A DNA stretch of 64,000 bases. It comes from Methylobacterium sp. J-088 (GTDB lineage: Bacteria > Pseudomonadota > Alphaproteobacteria > Rhizobiales > Beijerinckiaceae). Where the stretch lies: assembly GCF_022829295.1 (NCBI RefSeq), contig NZ_JAKSYH010000121.1, forward strand, positions 1 through 64,000, written 5' to 3'. The translations under genes were made by a program, and so were the position numbers. The notes below the pieces were generated by a model. The model was not told the origin of the DNA. It did no database searches and saw only the letters and a list, made by a program, of their open reading frames with translations. This document shows positions 11,808 to 19,920 of this stretch, in pieces (the first letter of the stretch is position 1; every line of letters starts with the position of its first letter).

Positions 11808-12011
11808 ATGATCAAGACAACGGTGAGCGCCGCGTTGTGCACGGCCTTTCTCCTGGCCACCGTCCCCGCCATGGCGGCACCGAACGAGATACCGCAGGGC
11901 AAGCGGGACGAAACGTCGATGAAGGACACGAAGCAAGCCATCACCGCACAGCGGAAGGACAACAAGGAGGCGAACAAGAACGTCGACAGCCTGATCAAGA
12001 ACAGGAAGTGA
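11808..12011 (+). CDS. small secreted charged protein
   Basis: 67 residues. A clear signal peptide (about 1-23, ending AMA-AP) is followed by a short, very charged mature part rich in Lys, Asp, Asn and Gln. The Shine-Dalgarno AGAGGAGG lies about 7 bases before ATG at 11808, so the gene is very likely real. No family is recognised. It follows the YfdX gene after a hairpin and may share stress control. A second ATG upstream at 11778 has no such ribosome site. Confidence 0.7.
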   Translation: MIKTTVSAALCTAFLLATVPAMAAPNEIPQGKRDETSMKDTKQAITAQRKDNKEANKNVDSLIKNRK

Positions 12012-12102
12012 TACGTCCGGCCGGTCCGCACCCCGGCAAGACCAGCCGCTTCCATAAGGCGGCCCGTGGCGCCGCAGCCGAGCCGCGCCCCTCGACCGAG
12101 GC

Positions 12103-12447
12103 TCATTTCGCCGCGGTGATCACGGCCTCGATCAGGACATCGGGTCCCAGTTCGGCGACCCCGATGGTGGAGCGGCTCGGCAGGAGCTCGGGGGCGAACC
12201 ACGCGGTCCAGGCGGCGTTCATCTCGTCCTTGAGCGCCATGTCGGTGATGTAGAGCGTCGCCGTCAGAATCCTGCTCCGGTCGCTGCCGGTCTCGGCAAG
12301 CAGCGCGTCGATCCGCGCCAGGATTTGCTCTGTCTGGCCCTGCATCGGCGCGGAGCGATCCTCCGCCACGATGCCGCCGAAGTAGAGGACGCCGCCATGC
12401 TCCACCACGCGGTGCATGATGGGCGTGCGGATATGGCGTTCGATCAT
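12103..12447 (-). CDS. RidA/YjgF-YER057c-UK114 family protein
   Basis: 114 residues, the standard length. Typical features are VLYFGGIVAEDRSAPMQGQT near residue 20-40, TATLYITDM in the middle and the C-terminal LGPDVLIEAVITA. RidA-type enzymes hydrolyse reactive enamine/imine intermediates released by PLP enzymes and amino-acid oxidases. As last gene of the ten-gene oxidase/transport operon it probably deaminates imines produced by the FAD oxidases. The canonical catalytic Arg of RidA lies in the PxR-x4-V context; here PSRSTIGV fits it. Confidence 0.87.
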   Translation of the reverse strand: MIERHIRTPIMHRVVEHGGVLYFGGIVAEDRSAPMQGQTEQILARIDALLAETGSDRSRILTATLYITDMALKDEMNAAWTAWFAPELLPSRSTIGVAELGPDVLIEAVITAAK

Positions 12448-12473
12448 CGAAACAGGTCCTTGTGCGTGGAGGA

Positions 12474-13634
12474 TCAGCCGGCTGGCTGAAGCAGGGCCGA
12501 GCGGGTCTCGCGGGCGGGGCCGCCGAGGGTGAAGCGGTCCGGCGCGAATGCCGTGAGGGCGTGCGTCTCCGGTCCGTCGAGCAGCAGGCCGGCGACGATC
12601 GCACCGACGATGGGCGCGAGCGCGAAGCCGTGCCCGGAGAAACCGAAGGCGTGGACCAGCCCGTCCGCCACCGCGGACCGGCCGATCACCGGCAGCTCAT
12701 CGGGCGTGACGCCCTCGATGCCGGCCCAGGCGTGGGCGATCCGCGCCTCGCGCAGGGCCGGGAACAGGTCGAGCGCCGTGCGGGCCGAATAGGCGAGCCG
12801 CGGGACGTCGAGGTGGATCTCTCCGGTGTCGAGGTCGGCCTGTCCCTTGTGGCCGCCGCCGATCATCACGTGGCCGCTGTCGGACTGCTTGAACGACAGC
12901 GGTCGCCCGGCCGCCCCCACCACCGGTGTCAGGAGTGGCGGCAGCGCGTCGGTGAGCAGCATCTGGAAGGCGTTGAAGCCAAGCGGGATCGGCTCTCCGG
13001 CCGCGCGGGCGATACGGCCGCCCCAGGCGCCCGCGGCGTTGAGCAGGAGCGGCGCGGCATGGGTCTCGCCCCCGTGTGTCCGGAGGCACCAGAGGCCGGC
13101 CCGGCGCTCCAGCGTGGCGACGCGTGCACCCTCGATCACCGTGGCACCGGCGGCCATAGCGGCGCAGCCGAAGGCGCGCGTCGTGCGCAAGGGGGACGCG
13201 AAGCCGTCGCGGCGGGCGACGATGCCGCCGACCACGTGCGGGGCGACCGCCGGGAGCAGCTGGCGCACCGTCTCGGCATCCGCCAGAGCCTCGTGCATCC
13301 AGCCGGCGGCGCGCAGGCGTTCGACGCGCTCGGCGAGCTGCGCGAGTTCCGCCTCGGTCTCGGCGACCCGGACCTGCCCGACGGGGCGGAAGCCGCAATC
13401 GTCGCCGACGAGGTTCGCGATGTCATGCCAGCGCTCGATCGCCTCCAGGGCGAGCGGCACCTCGGCGGGATGGCGGCCCAGGGTGCGCACGCCGCCCGCC
13501 GAGTAGCCCGAGGCCTGGGCGCCGACCTGCCGGGCCTCCAGCACGCGGACCCGGCGCCCGGCCCGGGCCAGATGCAGGGCGGCGGACAGCCCGTGCAGGC
13601 CCCCACCGACGATCAGGATGTCGGGATCGGTCAT
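12474..13634 (-). CDS. FAD-dependent D-amino-acid/glycine oxidase-like protein (DAO family)
   Basis: 386 residues. The N-terminal Rossmann motif ILIVGGGLHGLSAALHLARAG (GxGxxG type) and a later ARQVGAQASGYSAGGVR segment mark the DAO superfamily. The C-terminal part has GIEGVTPDELPVIG and GFSGHGFALAP, the flavin-binding end. It oxidises an amine or amino acid to an imine, substrate unknown. ATG at 13634 is coupled to the preceding gene by a 4-base overlap. It is the second DAO-type oxidase in this operon and only distantly like the one at 16036-17169, so they are probably not interchangeable. Confidence 0.85.
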   Translation of the reverse strand: MTDPDILIVGGGLHGLSAALHLARAGRRVRVLEARQVGAQASGYSAGGVRTLGRHPAEVPLALEAIERWHDIANLVGDDCGFRPVGQVRVAETEAELAQLAERVERLRAAGWMHEALADAETVRQLLPAVAPHVVGGIVARRDGFASPLRTTRAFGCAAMAAGATVIEGARVATLERRAGLWCLRTHGGETHAAPLLLNAAGAWGGRIARAAGEPIPLGFNAFQMLLTDALPPLLTPVVGAAGRPLSFKQSDSGHVMIGGGHKGQADLDTGEIHLDVPRLAYSARTALDLFPALREARIAHAWAGIEGVTPDELPVIGRSAVADGLVHAFGFSGHGFALAPIVGAIVAGLLLDGPETHALTAFAPDRFTLGGPARETRSALLQPAG

Positions 13635-14344
13635 GCCAGCGCGCCCGTATCCGTCTGCGGGGGAGCCGCCTCCGGCATCGTGGCCACGAGGCCGGCCAGC
13701 GCAGCGAGGCCGACGGGACGCGCCGGCACCACCGCGCCCAGGATTGCGCACTGCGCGAGTGCGGCCCGGTGGCGCTCCGGCCCCGTGGGCCGCTCTAGCA
13801 AAGCCGCGAGGTCCACCGGATCGAGCCGCAGCGCGGGCGCGGTCTTGGCGGGCGCAGTCTTGGCGGGCGCAGTCTTGGCGGGCGCAGTCTTGGCGGGCGC
13901 GGTCTTGGCGGGCGCAGTCTTGGCGGGCGCAGTCTTGGCGGGCGGGATCATCGGCGCGTTTGTGTATGCCGGCCCGGCGGCCAGGGCGCGCGCGGCGATG
14001 GTCGCCTGACGCTCCGCCTCCCGCGAATTTGCCGCCCCCGCCACGCGGCCGGCTACCGAAACGCCCGGCACGCTGGTCCGGCCCTCGGGATCGGCCACGA
14101 CCCGCCCGTCCCGGATGGCGCAGCCGAGGGCGGCCAGCAGCAGCGGCTCGTCTGCGCAGACCAGCAAGCCGTCGAACGGCTCGGCCCAGACCCGCCCGTC
14201 GCCCTCGACCCAGAGGCGGCGGGGCTCGGCGTGCCAGGCCGTGGCCTCGGGCCGGGCGATCTGGACGGCGCCGGGCAGCGCGGCCAGGGCGGCGCGGCCA
14301 GCCGGACCGCCGCCGACGATCACGATGCAGGGTTTCGCTGTCAC
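13631..14344 (-). CDS. mini FAD-binding protein with PAKTA repeats
   Basis: 237 residues from GTG at 14344, which overlaps the previous stop by four bases (GTGA). The N-terminus has a dinucleotide-binding loop (IVIVGGGPAGRAALAALP). A short segment resembling the end of a pyridine-nucleotide oxidoreductase follows (VPGVSVAGRVAG, then EAERQATIAARAL). The NADH-binding middle of a normal enzyme is missing. Then come seven PAKTA units encoded by a 15-base tandem repeat, and a C-terminal helical region of unknown type. It may be a scaffold or electron-transfer accessory of the neighbouring dehydrogenase, or a decaying gene. Function is not known. Confidence 0.65.
   Translation of the reverse strand: MTAKPCIVIVGGGPAGRAALAALPGAVQIARPEATAWHAEPRRLWVEGDGRVWAEPFDGLLVCADEPLLLAALGCAIRDGRVVADPEGRTSVPGVSVAGRVAGAANSREAERQATIAARALAAGPAYTNAPMIPPAKTAPAKTAPAKTAPAKTAPAKTAPAKTAPAKTAPALRLDPVDLAALLERPTGPERHRAALAQCAILGAVVPARPVGLAALAGLVATMPEAAPPQTDTGALA
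13841..13945 (-). repeat. 15-base tandem repeat, seven units (PAKTA coding)
   Basis: Seven consecutive copies of a 15-base unit (plus-strand form RGTCTTGGCGGGCGC). Units differ by A or G at the first base and by the last base of the final unit. Because the unit is a multiple of three, length changes keep the frame and would only lengthen or shorten a Pro-Ala-Lys-Thr-Ala linker in the mini FAD protein. Confidence 0.95.
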
Positions 14345-15738
14345 GCGATCAGCTCCGGGATTGCGTCCGGCCGTTCGTTCGCGAGTTCGCCCACCGTCAT
14401 CGGTTTGAACGGGGCCCGCGGCCGGAGCGCCCCGACCGTTTCCATGGAGGCCCCGCGGGTCTCGGCGATCAGCCCGGCGACAACGGTGCCGCACATGCGC
14501 CCCTGGCAGGGACCCATGCCGGCCCGCAGGAAGGCCTTGACCTGGTTCGGGCCGGCGGCGCCGAGGCGGGCGGCCCCACGGATCTGCCCGGCGGTGATCT
14601 CCTCGCAGCGGCAGACGATGGTGTCGTCTGTTGGGGTGAGGATCGCCGAGGCGGGGCGGTAGAGCCGGTCGAGGAAGGGCCGGAGCGCCAGGGCCGAACG
14701 CTGAGCCTTCTGCGCATCCGCAGCGCGGGTGTCGCGGGCGACTGCGTCGAACCGGCCGAGGCGGTGAGCCGCGTCGATCGCGGCCAACCGCCCGCCCGCG
14801 GCAGCCGCCTCCCAGCCGCCGATACCGCCGCCATCGCCCGCCACCGCCACATTCGGATGGCTCGTGGCGCCCCAGGCGTCGAGGCGGGGACGCCAGCAGA
14901 GCTGCCTGTCGTCCCAATCGTGGTCGAACCCCAGCGCCCGGGTAATGTGGGTCGACGGAATCACCCCCTCGTGCAGGAGGAGCGTGTCGCAGGCGATCGC
15001 GTGGTCGCGGCTTCCCTGACGCCAGCGCACAGTCGAGACCCGGCCATCACCCTCCGCCCGGAGGTGGCGGACGTTGCGCACCACGGTGAGGCCCCGCGCC
15101 CGGGTCTCGCGCATCAGGGCCACGCCCTTCGCGAGGAGCTTGCGGCCGGTCCAGAGGCCGCCCGCCCGCAGCGCGTCCCGGAGGGCACCACCGGCGCCGG
15201 TCTCCAGTAGCGTCAGCCGCTCGACGCCAGCGCGCAGGAGCTGCACGGCGAGCAGCCAGCAGAGCGGCCCCTGCCCGGCGATCACGACGGATCCCTCCGG
15301 CACGGCGCCGGCCGTCTTGAGGAGGATCTGAGCGGCGCCCGCGCTCATGACGCCCGGCAGCGTCCAGCCGGGAATCGGCACGGGCCGCTCCTGGGCGCCG
15401 GTCGCCAGCAGGATGCGCCGGGCGGCGATCTCCGCTGTGGCGCCGTCCGCGGCGACGGACAGCAGGCCCGCATCGGGGTCGAGGTGCCAGAGCGTGGTCC
15501 TTGGCCGGTAGGCGATCCCCTTGGTGGCGCGGAACGCACCCGCCAGGGCACCACCGGCATCGAGGAACTCTCCGGCGAGCGCCGGATCCCTCGACGCTGC
15601 CTCGACTGCCCGGAAGACCTGCCCGCCGGGGGCAGGCTGCTCGTCCAGCACGGTAACCGAGAGCCCGAGGCAGGCGGCCTCGGTGGCGGCGGCCATGCCG
15701 GCCGGGCCGGCGCCGACGATGGCGAGATCGTAGCTCAT
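14341..15738 (-). CDS. FAD/NAD oxidoreductase with C-terminal [2Fe-2S] domain (HcnB/OoxA-like alpha subunit)
   Basis: 465 residues. The N-terminal FAD loop is LAIVGAGPAGMAAATEAA, then a second dinucleotide fold around GSVVIAGQGPLCWLLAVQLL. The C-terminus has a BFD-like iron-sulfur domain with VCRCEEITAGQI and MGPCQGRMCG cysteines. This is the architecture of HcnB, opine oxidase A and the alpha subunit of D-hydroxyproline dehydrogenase. It likely relays electrons from the small ferredoxin-like and FAD oxidase subunits. Its start overlaps the ferredoxin-like gene by four bases, supporting one complex. Confidence 0.88.
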   Translation of the reverse strand: MSYDLAIVGAGPAGMAAATEAACLGLSVTVLDEQPAPGGQVFRAVEAASRDPALAGEFLDAGGALAGAFRATKGIAYRPRTTLWHLDPDAGLLSVAADGATAEIAARRILLATGAQERPVPIPGWTLPGVMSAGAAQILLKTAGAVPEGSVVIAGQGPLCWLLAVQLLRAGVERLTLLETGAGGALRDALRAGGLWTGRKLLAKGVALMRETRARGLTVVRNVRHLRAEGDGRVSTVRWRQGSRDHAIACDTLLLHEGVIPSTHITRALGFDHDWDDRQLCWRPRLDAWGATSHPNVAVAGDGGGIGGWEAAAAGGRLAAIDAAHRLGRFDAVARDTRAADAQKAQRSALALRPFLDRLYRPASAILTPTDDTIVCRCEEITAGQIRGAARLGAAGPNQVKAFLRAGMGPCQGRMCGTVVAGLIAETRGASMETVGALRPRAPFKPMTVGELANERPDAIPELIA

Positions 15739-16055
15739 GCGGCGTCCTCGATCCGCGCCGCGCGGGCGCCGACCTGCAGCTCGATCCGCATGCCGGCGGC
15801 AACCGGCACGAGGCAGGATTGCCGGTTGGCCACGCCGTCGATCTCAGCGAGGCAATCGAAGCAGATGCCGATCATGCAGTAGGGCAGGCGCGGCGCCCCG
15901 TTGACCGGCGTCGTGCGGATCGCCGGCGCGCCCGACAGCAGGACGGCGGCGGCCGCCGAGGCGCCCTCGGGCACGCGGACGGGTTGGCCCGCGACGAAGA
16001 CCTCCACCAGCCGGTCCCCGGGGGCCGGACGGGCCTCAGGCCGCCTTCTGAACAT
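15735..16055 (-). CDS. small [2Fe-2S] ferredoxin-like subunit (HcnA-like gamma subunit)
   Basis: 106 residues with a plant-ferredoxin-type cluster site: PYCMIGICFDCLAEIDG, followed by the fourth cysteine in RQSCLVPV. This matches HcnA and the gamma subunits of opine oxidase or D-hydroxyproline dehydrogenase complexes. It lies between the two FAD subunits, overlapping the upstream gene by 20 bases and the downstream one by 4, which fits fixed subunit ratios. Confidence 0.88.
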   Translation of the reverse strand: MFRRRPEARPAPGDRLVEVFVAGQPVRVPEGASAAAAVLLSGAPAIRTTPVNGAPRLPYCMIGICFDCLAEIDGVANRQSCLVPVAAGMRIELQVGARAARIEDAA

Positions 16056-17169
16056 CGAACCGTCTCGCGCTGAAGGGGGACATCTCCGGCGCCAGCGCGC
16101 CGGCCGCGATCATCGGGGCGAGCAGGCTCGCATGCGCGCCGGCCAGGGTGACGCCGGAATGGCAATTGGCGATGGTGGCGCCCGGATAACGCTCGGATTC
16201 GTCGTAGATCGGTTTGCCGTCCGGCGACATGACGCGCAGCGCCGCCCAGGCCCGGACGATGTTCAGCTCGGCGATCCACGGGAAGGTCCGGACCGCCTTA
16301 TGGGCGATGGCCCGCATCATGGCAGGCGTCTGGGTCAGGGTGTCGAAGCCCATATCCTCCTTGCTGTCGCCCAGCAGCAGCGAGCCCTCCTCGGTCTGGC
16401 GGACGACGTGGGTGGGCAGACCCAGCACCTGCCGTGTGCGCTCCGTGACGAGGATCTGGCCGCGCTCGGGCCGCAGGGGCGCCGACAGGCCGACCAGCGG
16501 TGCGAGGTCGGCGTTGCCGAGGCCGGAGGCCAGGACGAGGCGCGGCGCCCGGACGGTCTCGGCCCCGATCGCGACGGTAAAGTCGCGCGGGGCCGCCTTG
16601 ATGGCGGTGACCTTGGCGTTCGGCCGGTAGTGGCCGCCGAGATCCTGAAACGCCGCGTGGAGCGCCCGCAGGAGGTGGAGTGGGCTCGCATGGCCGTCAT
16701 ACGGTGTCCATGAGGCGCCCACGACCTGGGGGCCGAGGCCCGGAACCATGTCGCGCAGCTCCGCGGCCGGGATCATGCGGTACTCGTAGCCGGCATTGCC
16801 GGCCTCCCGGCGCAGCTGACCCATCAGCGCGTCCCGCTGGGCCATCTCGTCGTCGGAGAAGCAGAAGTGCAGCCCCCCCGGCTGGTGCAGCCCGACACCG
16901 ATGCCGGTCGTCGCGAGGAGGTCAGCGGCGAGTTCCGGCCAGGCTCCGGCCGAGGCATGGGTCCAGTGCTGGTAATGCGGCGCGCCGAGGCCCTTCGACT
17001 GCACCCAGACCAGCCCGAAATTGCCCCGGCTCGCCCGGTGGGCGACGTCGCCCTCGTCGAGCATCACGGTCGTCAGGCCCTGCCGCTGGAGCCCGTAGGC
17101 GATCGCCGCACCCACGAGGCCGCCGCCGACCACGATGGCGTCGCGCGTGTCTTGTCCGGTCGCTGTCAT
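16036..17169 (-). CDS. FAD oxidase subunit (HcnC/DadA-like beta subunit)
   Basis: 377 residues. The FAD loop is AIVVGGGLVGAAIAYGLQRQG, followed by ASRGNFGLVWVQSKGLG. The C-terminal flavin region is RVMSPDGKPIYD, then ATIANCHSGVTLAGAHASL. It is the catalytic, amine-oxidising subunit of the presumed three-part dehydrogenase. ATG at 17169 overlaps the permease stop by four bases. Longer upstream reading in this frame lies inside the permease gene and is rejected. The substrate is presumably what the ABC importer brings in. Confidence 0.88.
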   Translation of the reverse strand: MTATGQDTRDAIVVGGGLVGAAIAYGLQRQGLTTVMLDEGDVAHRASRGNFGLVWVQSKGLGAPHYQHWTHASAGAWPELAADLLATTGIGVGLHQPGGLHFCFSDDEMAQRDALMGQLRREAGNAGYEYRMIPAAELRDMVPGLGPQVVGASWTPYDGHASPLHLLRALHAAFQDLGGHYRPNAKVTAIKAAPRDFTVAIGAETVRAPRLVLASGLGNADLAPLVGLSAPLRPERGQILVTERTRQVLGLPTHVVRQTEEGSLLLGDSKEDMGFDTLTQTPAMMRAIAHKAVRTFPWIAELNIVRAWAALRVMSPDGKPIYDESERYPGATIANCHSGVTLAGAHASLLAPMIAAGALAPEMSPFSARRFDVQKAA

Positions 17170-17981
17170 GCGCGGCGTTCCCCGGTGAGCAGGCGGTCGA
17201 TCGGGTAGAAGCGATCGAGCCCTAAGAGGACCAGGGCGGTGACGAGGATCAGCGCCGCCGAGACCGACGCGACCAGCGGGTCGGTCATCTGGTCGATGTA
17301 GTTGAACAGCTGCACCGGCAGCGGGTTGGCGGCCGGCGAGGCCAGGAACAGGCTCACCGTCAACTCGTCGAAGCTGGTGACGAAGGCCAGGATCCAGCCG
17401 CCCGCGAGGCCGGGCGCGATCAGCGGCAGGGTCACGCGCCGGAACACGGTGAACCGGTCGGCACCGAGGCTCTCGGCGGCGCGCTCGATGCGCGGATCGA
17501 GCCCCGACAGGCCGGCGCCGACGAGGCGCAGCATATAGGGTGTGATCACGATGACATGGGCCGCCACGAGGCCCGTGAAGCTGCCCGACAGGCCGAAGCC
17601 GGAGAAAAAGCGCAGCAGCGCGACACCCAGCACCACGTGCGGGATCATCAGCGGCGAGGCCAGGATCGCCACGAGGGTGCCCCGCCCGGGGAAGCGCCAG
17701 CGGGCGATCGCCAGGGCGGCCGGGACGGCGATCAGGGCGGAGATCGTCGCGGCCGTCACGCCGAGACGCGCGCTGTACCAGAAGCTCTCCAGGAAGCGCG
17801 GGTTGTCGCCGATCGCCCGCCACCAGCGCAGCGAGAGGCCGTCGAACGGCAAGGCGAGGTAGCCCTGGCCGGTGAACGAGACGGCGATCACCACGACGAG
17901 TGGCGCCAGGATGAAGGCGATGAACAGGGCGTGGAAGGCCAGCGCCAGGGGGCCGTTGCGGCTGGAGCCGTCACCGCTCAT
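17166..17981 (-). CDS. ABC transporter permease, PotC type
   Basis: 271-residue inner-membrane protein with about six transmembrane helices and the cytoplasmic EAA loop ESLGADRFTVFRRVTLPLI...G, which contacts the ATPase. It resembles the second permease of polyamine/opine/Fe3+ type importers. It is coupled by 4-base overlaps to the other permease and to the FAD oxidase gene. Confidence 0.9.
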   Translation of the reverse strand: MSGDGSSRNGPLALAFHALFIAFILAPLVVVIAVSFTGQGYLALPFDGLSLRWWRAIGDNPRFLESFWYSARLGVTAATISALIAVPAALAIARWRFPGRGTLVAILASPLMIPHVVLGVALLRFFSGFGLSGSFTGLVAAHVIVITPYMLRLVGAGLSGLDPRIERAAESLGADRFTVFRRVTLPLIAPGLAGGWILAFVTSFDELTVSLFLASPAANPLPVQLFNYIDQMTDPLVASVSAALILVTALVLLGLDRFYPIDRLLTGERRA

Positions 17982-18862
17982 GCCGGGCCTCCCTGCGCGA
18001 CCTCGCCGAGGCGCCGCAGCGCCCGCTTCTCGACGAGCCGCGTCCAGAGAAGCGTGGCGAGCAGGATCGCCGCCATCAGCACGGTGGCGAGCGCGGCGCC
18101 GAGCGGCCAGTTCAGGGTGTTGAGGAACTCGTTGTAGGTCATGCTGGAGACGACCTTAAGGCGCTTGCCGCCCAGCATGGCGGGCGTCGCGAAGGCCGAG
18201 GCCGACAGGCAGAACACCATCAGCGCCCCGGCCATGACCCCCGGCATGACGTTGGGCAGCACGATGCGGGTGAACACCGTGAAACGCCCTGCTCCGAGGC
18301 TGGTGGCGGCGCGCTCCAGCACCGGATCGAGCCGCCCCAGGCTCGCCCAGACGGACAGCACCACGAGCGGCACCATCACGTGGACGAGGCCGATCACCAC
18401 GGCCAGTTCCGTGAACATCAGCCGGTAGGGCGCGCCGGGCAGATGGAGGGCGGTGAACGTCTGGTTCACGAGGCCGTTCGTGCCGAGCAGCACCATCCAG
18501 CCGAAGTTGCGCACCACCACCGAGACCAGCAGCGGCCCGACTACGACGAGGAGCATCGGCCCGCGCCAGCGCGGATCCATGCGGTGGATGATCCAGGCCT
18601 CCGGCACCCCGACGAGGAGGCAGATCAGGGTGGTCAGCCCGGCGATGCGGAAGGTCCGCGCCAGGGCCTCGCCGAACAGCGGATCGGTGAACAGATCCTG
18701 ATAATTGGCGAGACCCCAGCCGGGCAGCACGCCCTTTTCGAAGTCGAAGCCGTGCAGGCTTAAGGCCAGCACGCCGGCGAGCGGGACCAGCAGTGCCCCA
18801 GCATAGACAAGGGCGGAGGGCGCTGTGAGAAGCGCCGGGGTGAGGCGGTCAAGGCGGGTCAT
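17978..18862 (-). CDS. ABC transporter permease, PotB type
   Basis: 294-residue inner-membrane protein with about six helices. The EAA loop is TSLGAGRFTVFTRIVLPNVM...G, near residue 190. Pairs with the PotC-type permease to form the membrane channel. Its ATG overlaps the ATPase stop by four bases. Confidence 0.9.
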   Translation of the reverse strand: MTRLDRLTPALLTAPSALVYAGALLVPLAGVLALSLHGFDFEKGVLPGWGLANYQDLFTDPLFGEALARTFRIAGLTTLICLLVGVPEAWIIHRMDPRWRGPMLLVVVGPLLVSVVVRNFGWMVLLGTNGLVNQTFTALHLPGAPYRLMFTELAVVIGLVHVMVPLVVLSVWASLGRLDPVLERAATSLGAGRFTVFTRIVLPNVMPGVMAGALMVFCLSASAFATPAMLGGKRLKVVSSMTYNEFLNTLNWPLGAALATVLMAAILLATLLWTRLVEKRALRRLGEVAQGGPA

Positions 18863-19920
18863 GCCGGCTCCAGCCGCCGCAGGCTATGGGCGTCCCAGTC
18901 CAGCGTCACGGCGGCGCCCTCGTCCAGCGGCGTCGCGCCGGTGTTCTGCGCCATGACGGCGAAGGCGCCCAAGGCCGTCGCCACCGTGTAGAGCCAGTAG
19001 CCGCCCAGGAAGAGCCGCGCCTGCACGCGGCCCTCGAGTCCGGGTAGCCCCTCGGGCGCCCGCTCGCTGCGGATGCGCATGCGCTCCGGCCGGATCGTCA
19101 GGAGGATGTCGCCCTGCCGGTCGGCCAGTTCCGGTGGCAGGGAGAAGCGGTGGCCCGCCGCCTCCGCCTCGCCGCAGGCGGCCCGCGCCGGCAGCCGATT
19201 GCTGCGGCCCAGGAAGTCGGCGACGAACGCGTCTGCCGGGATGTCGTAGGCCTGCCAGGGGGCGTCGATCTGCACGACCCGGCCGCCCTGCATGATCGCC
19301 ACCCGGTCGCACAGGGCCATCGCCTCGGCCTGATCGTGGGTGACCAGCACCGTGGTGACGCCGATCCGGCGCTGCAATTCGCGCAGCTCGACCTGCATCT
19401 CCTCGCGCAGCTTGGCGTCGAGGTTCGAGAGCGGCTCGTCGAGGAGCAGCAGGCGCGGCTCCACCACCAGCGCCTGCGCCAGGGCGACCCGCTGTTGCTG
19501 GCCGCCCGACATGTTGCGGGGAAAACGCTCGGCGAGGTGGCCAAGGCGGACCTGGGCCAGAGCCTCGGCGACGCGCTTGGCCCGCTCCGCCTTCGGCACG
19601 CCGCGCATCTCCAGGCCGAAGGCGACGTTCTCGGCCGCACTCATGTGGGGGAACAGCGCGTAGGACTGGAACACGAGGCCGATGCCGCGCTTGGCCGGCG
19701 GCGTTCCGGTCAGGTCGCGTCCCTCCATCAGGATGCGGCCGCGGCTCGGCGTCTCGAAGCCGGCGATCATCTGCAGCGTCGTGGTCTTGCCGCAGCCGGA
19801 GGGCCCGAGCAGGCCGAGGAACTCGCCGGGCGCCACGGTGAGGCTGACATCGCGCACCGCGGTGACCGTGCCGTAATCCTTGCCGAGCCCGTCGAGGGTG
19901 AGGAAGGCGGGCGCGGACAT
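18859..19920 (-). CDS. ABC transporter ATPase, PotA type
   Basis: 353 residues. Walker A is GPSGCGKTT (about residue 38), the signature is MSGGQQQRVALAQAL, Walker B is LLLLDEPLSNLD, and the H-loop is LVTHDQAEAM. The C-terminal third is the TOBE/MOI regulatory domain typical of PotA/MalK/FbpC. Powers uptake through the two permeases. ATG at 19920 shares one base with the stop of the binding-protein gene; the upstream Met at 19944 lies inside that gene. Confidence 0.92.
   Translation of the reverse strand: MSAPAFLTLDGLGKDYGTVTAVRDVSLTVAPGEFLGLLGPSGCGKTTTLQMIAGFETPSRGRILMEGRDLTGTPPAKRGIGLVFQSYALFPHMSAAENVAFGLEMRGVPKAERAKRVAEALAQVRLGHLAERFPRNMSGGQQQRVALAQALVVEPRLLLLDEPLSNLDAKLREEMQVELRELQRRIGVTTVLVTHDQAEAMALCDRVAIMQGGRVVQIDAPWQAYDIPADAFVADFLGRSNRLPARAACGEAEAAGHRFSLPPELADRQGDILLTIRPERMRIRSERAPEGLPGLEGRVQARLFLGGYWLYTVATALGAFAVMAQNTGATPLDEGAAVTLDWDAHSLRRLEPA

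Noticed and set aside
13841..13945. CRISPR-like array
   Set aside because: Units are contiguous 15-base copies without spacers and translate in frame to PAKTA.
14345..14917. Upstream extension of the mini FAD protein to 428 residues
   Set aside because: It lies inside the HcnB-like gene in another frame and gives Arg/Gly/Pro-rich sequence; GTG at 14344 with GTGA coupling fits better.
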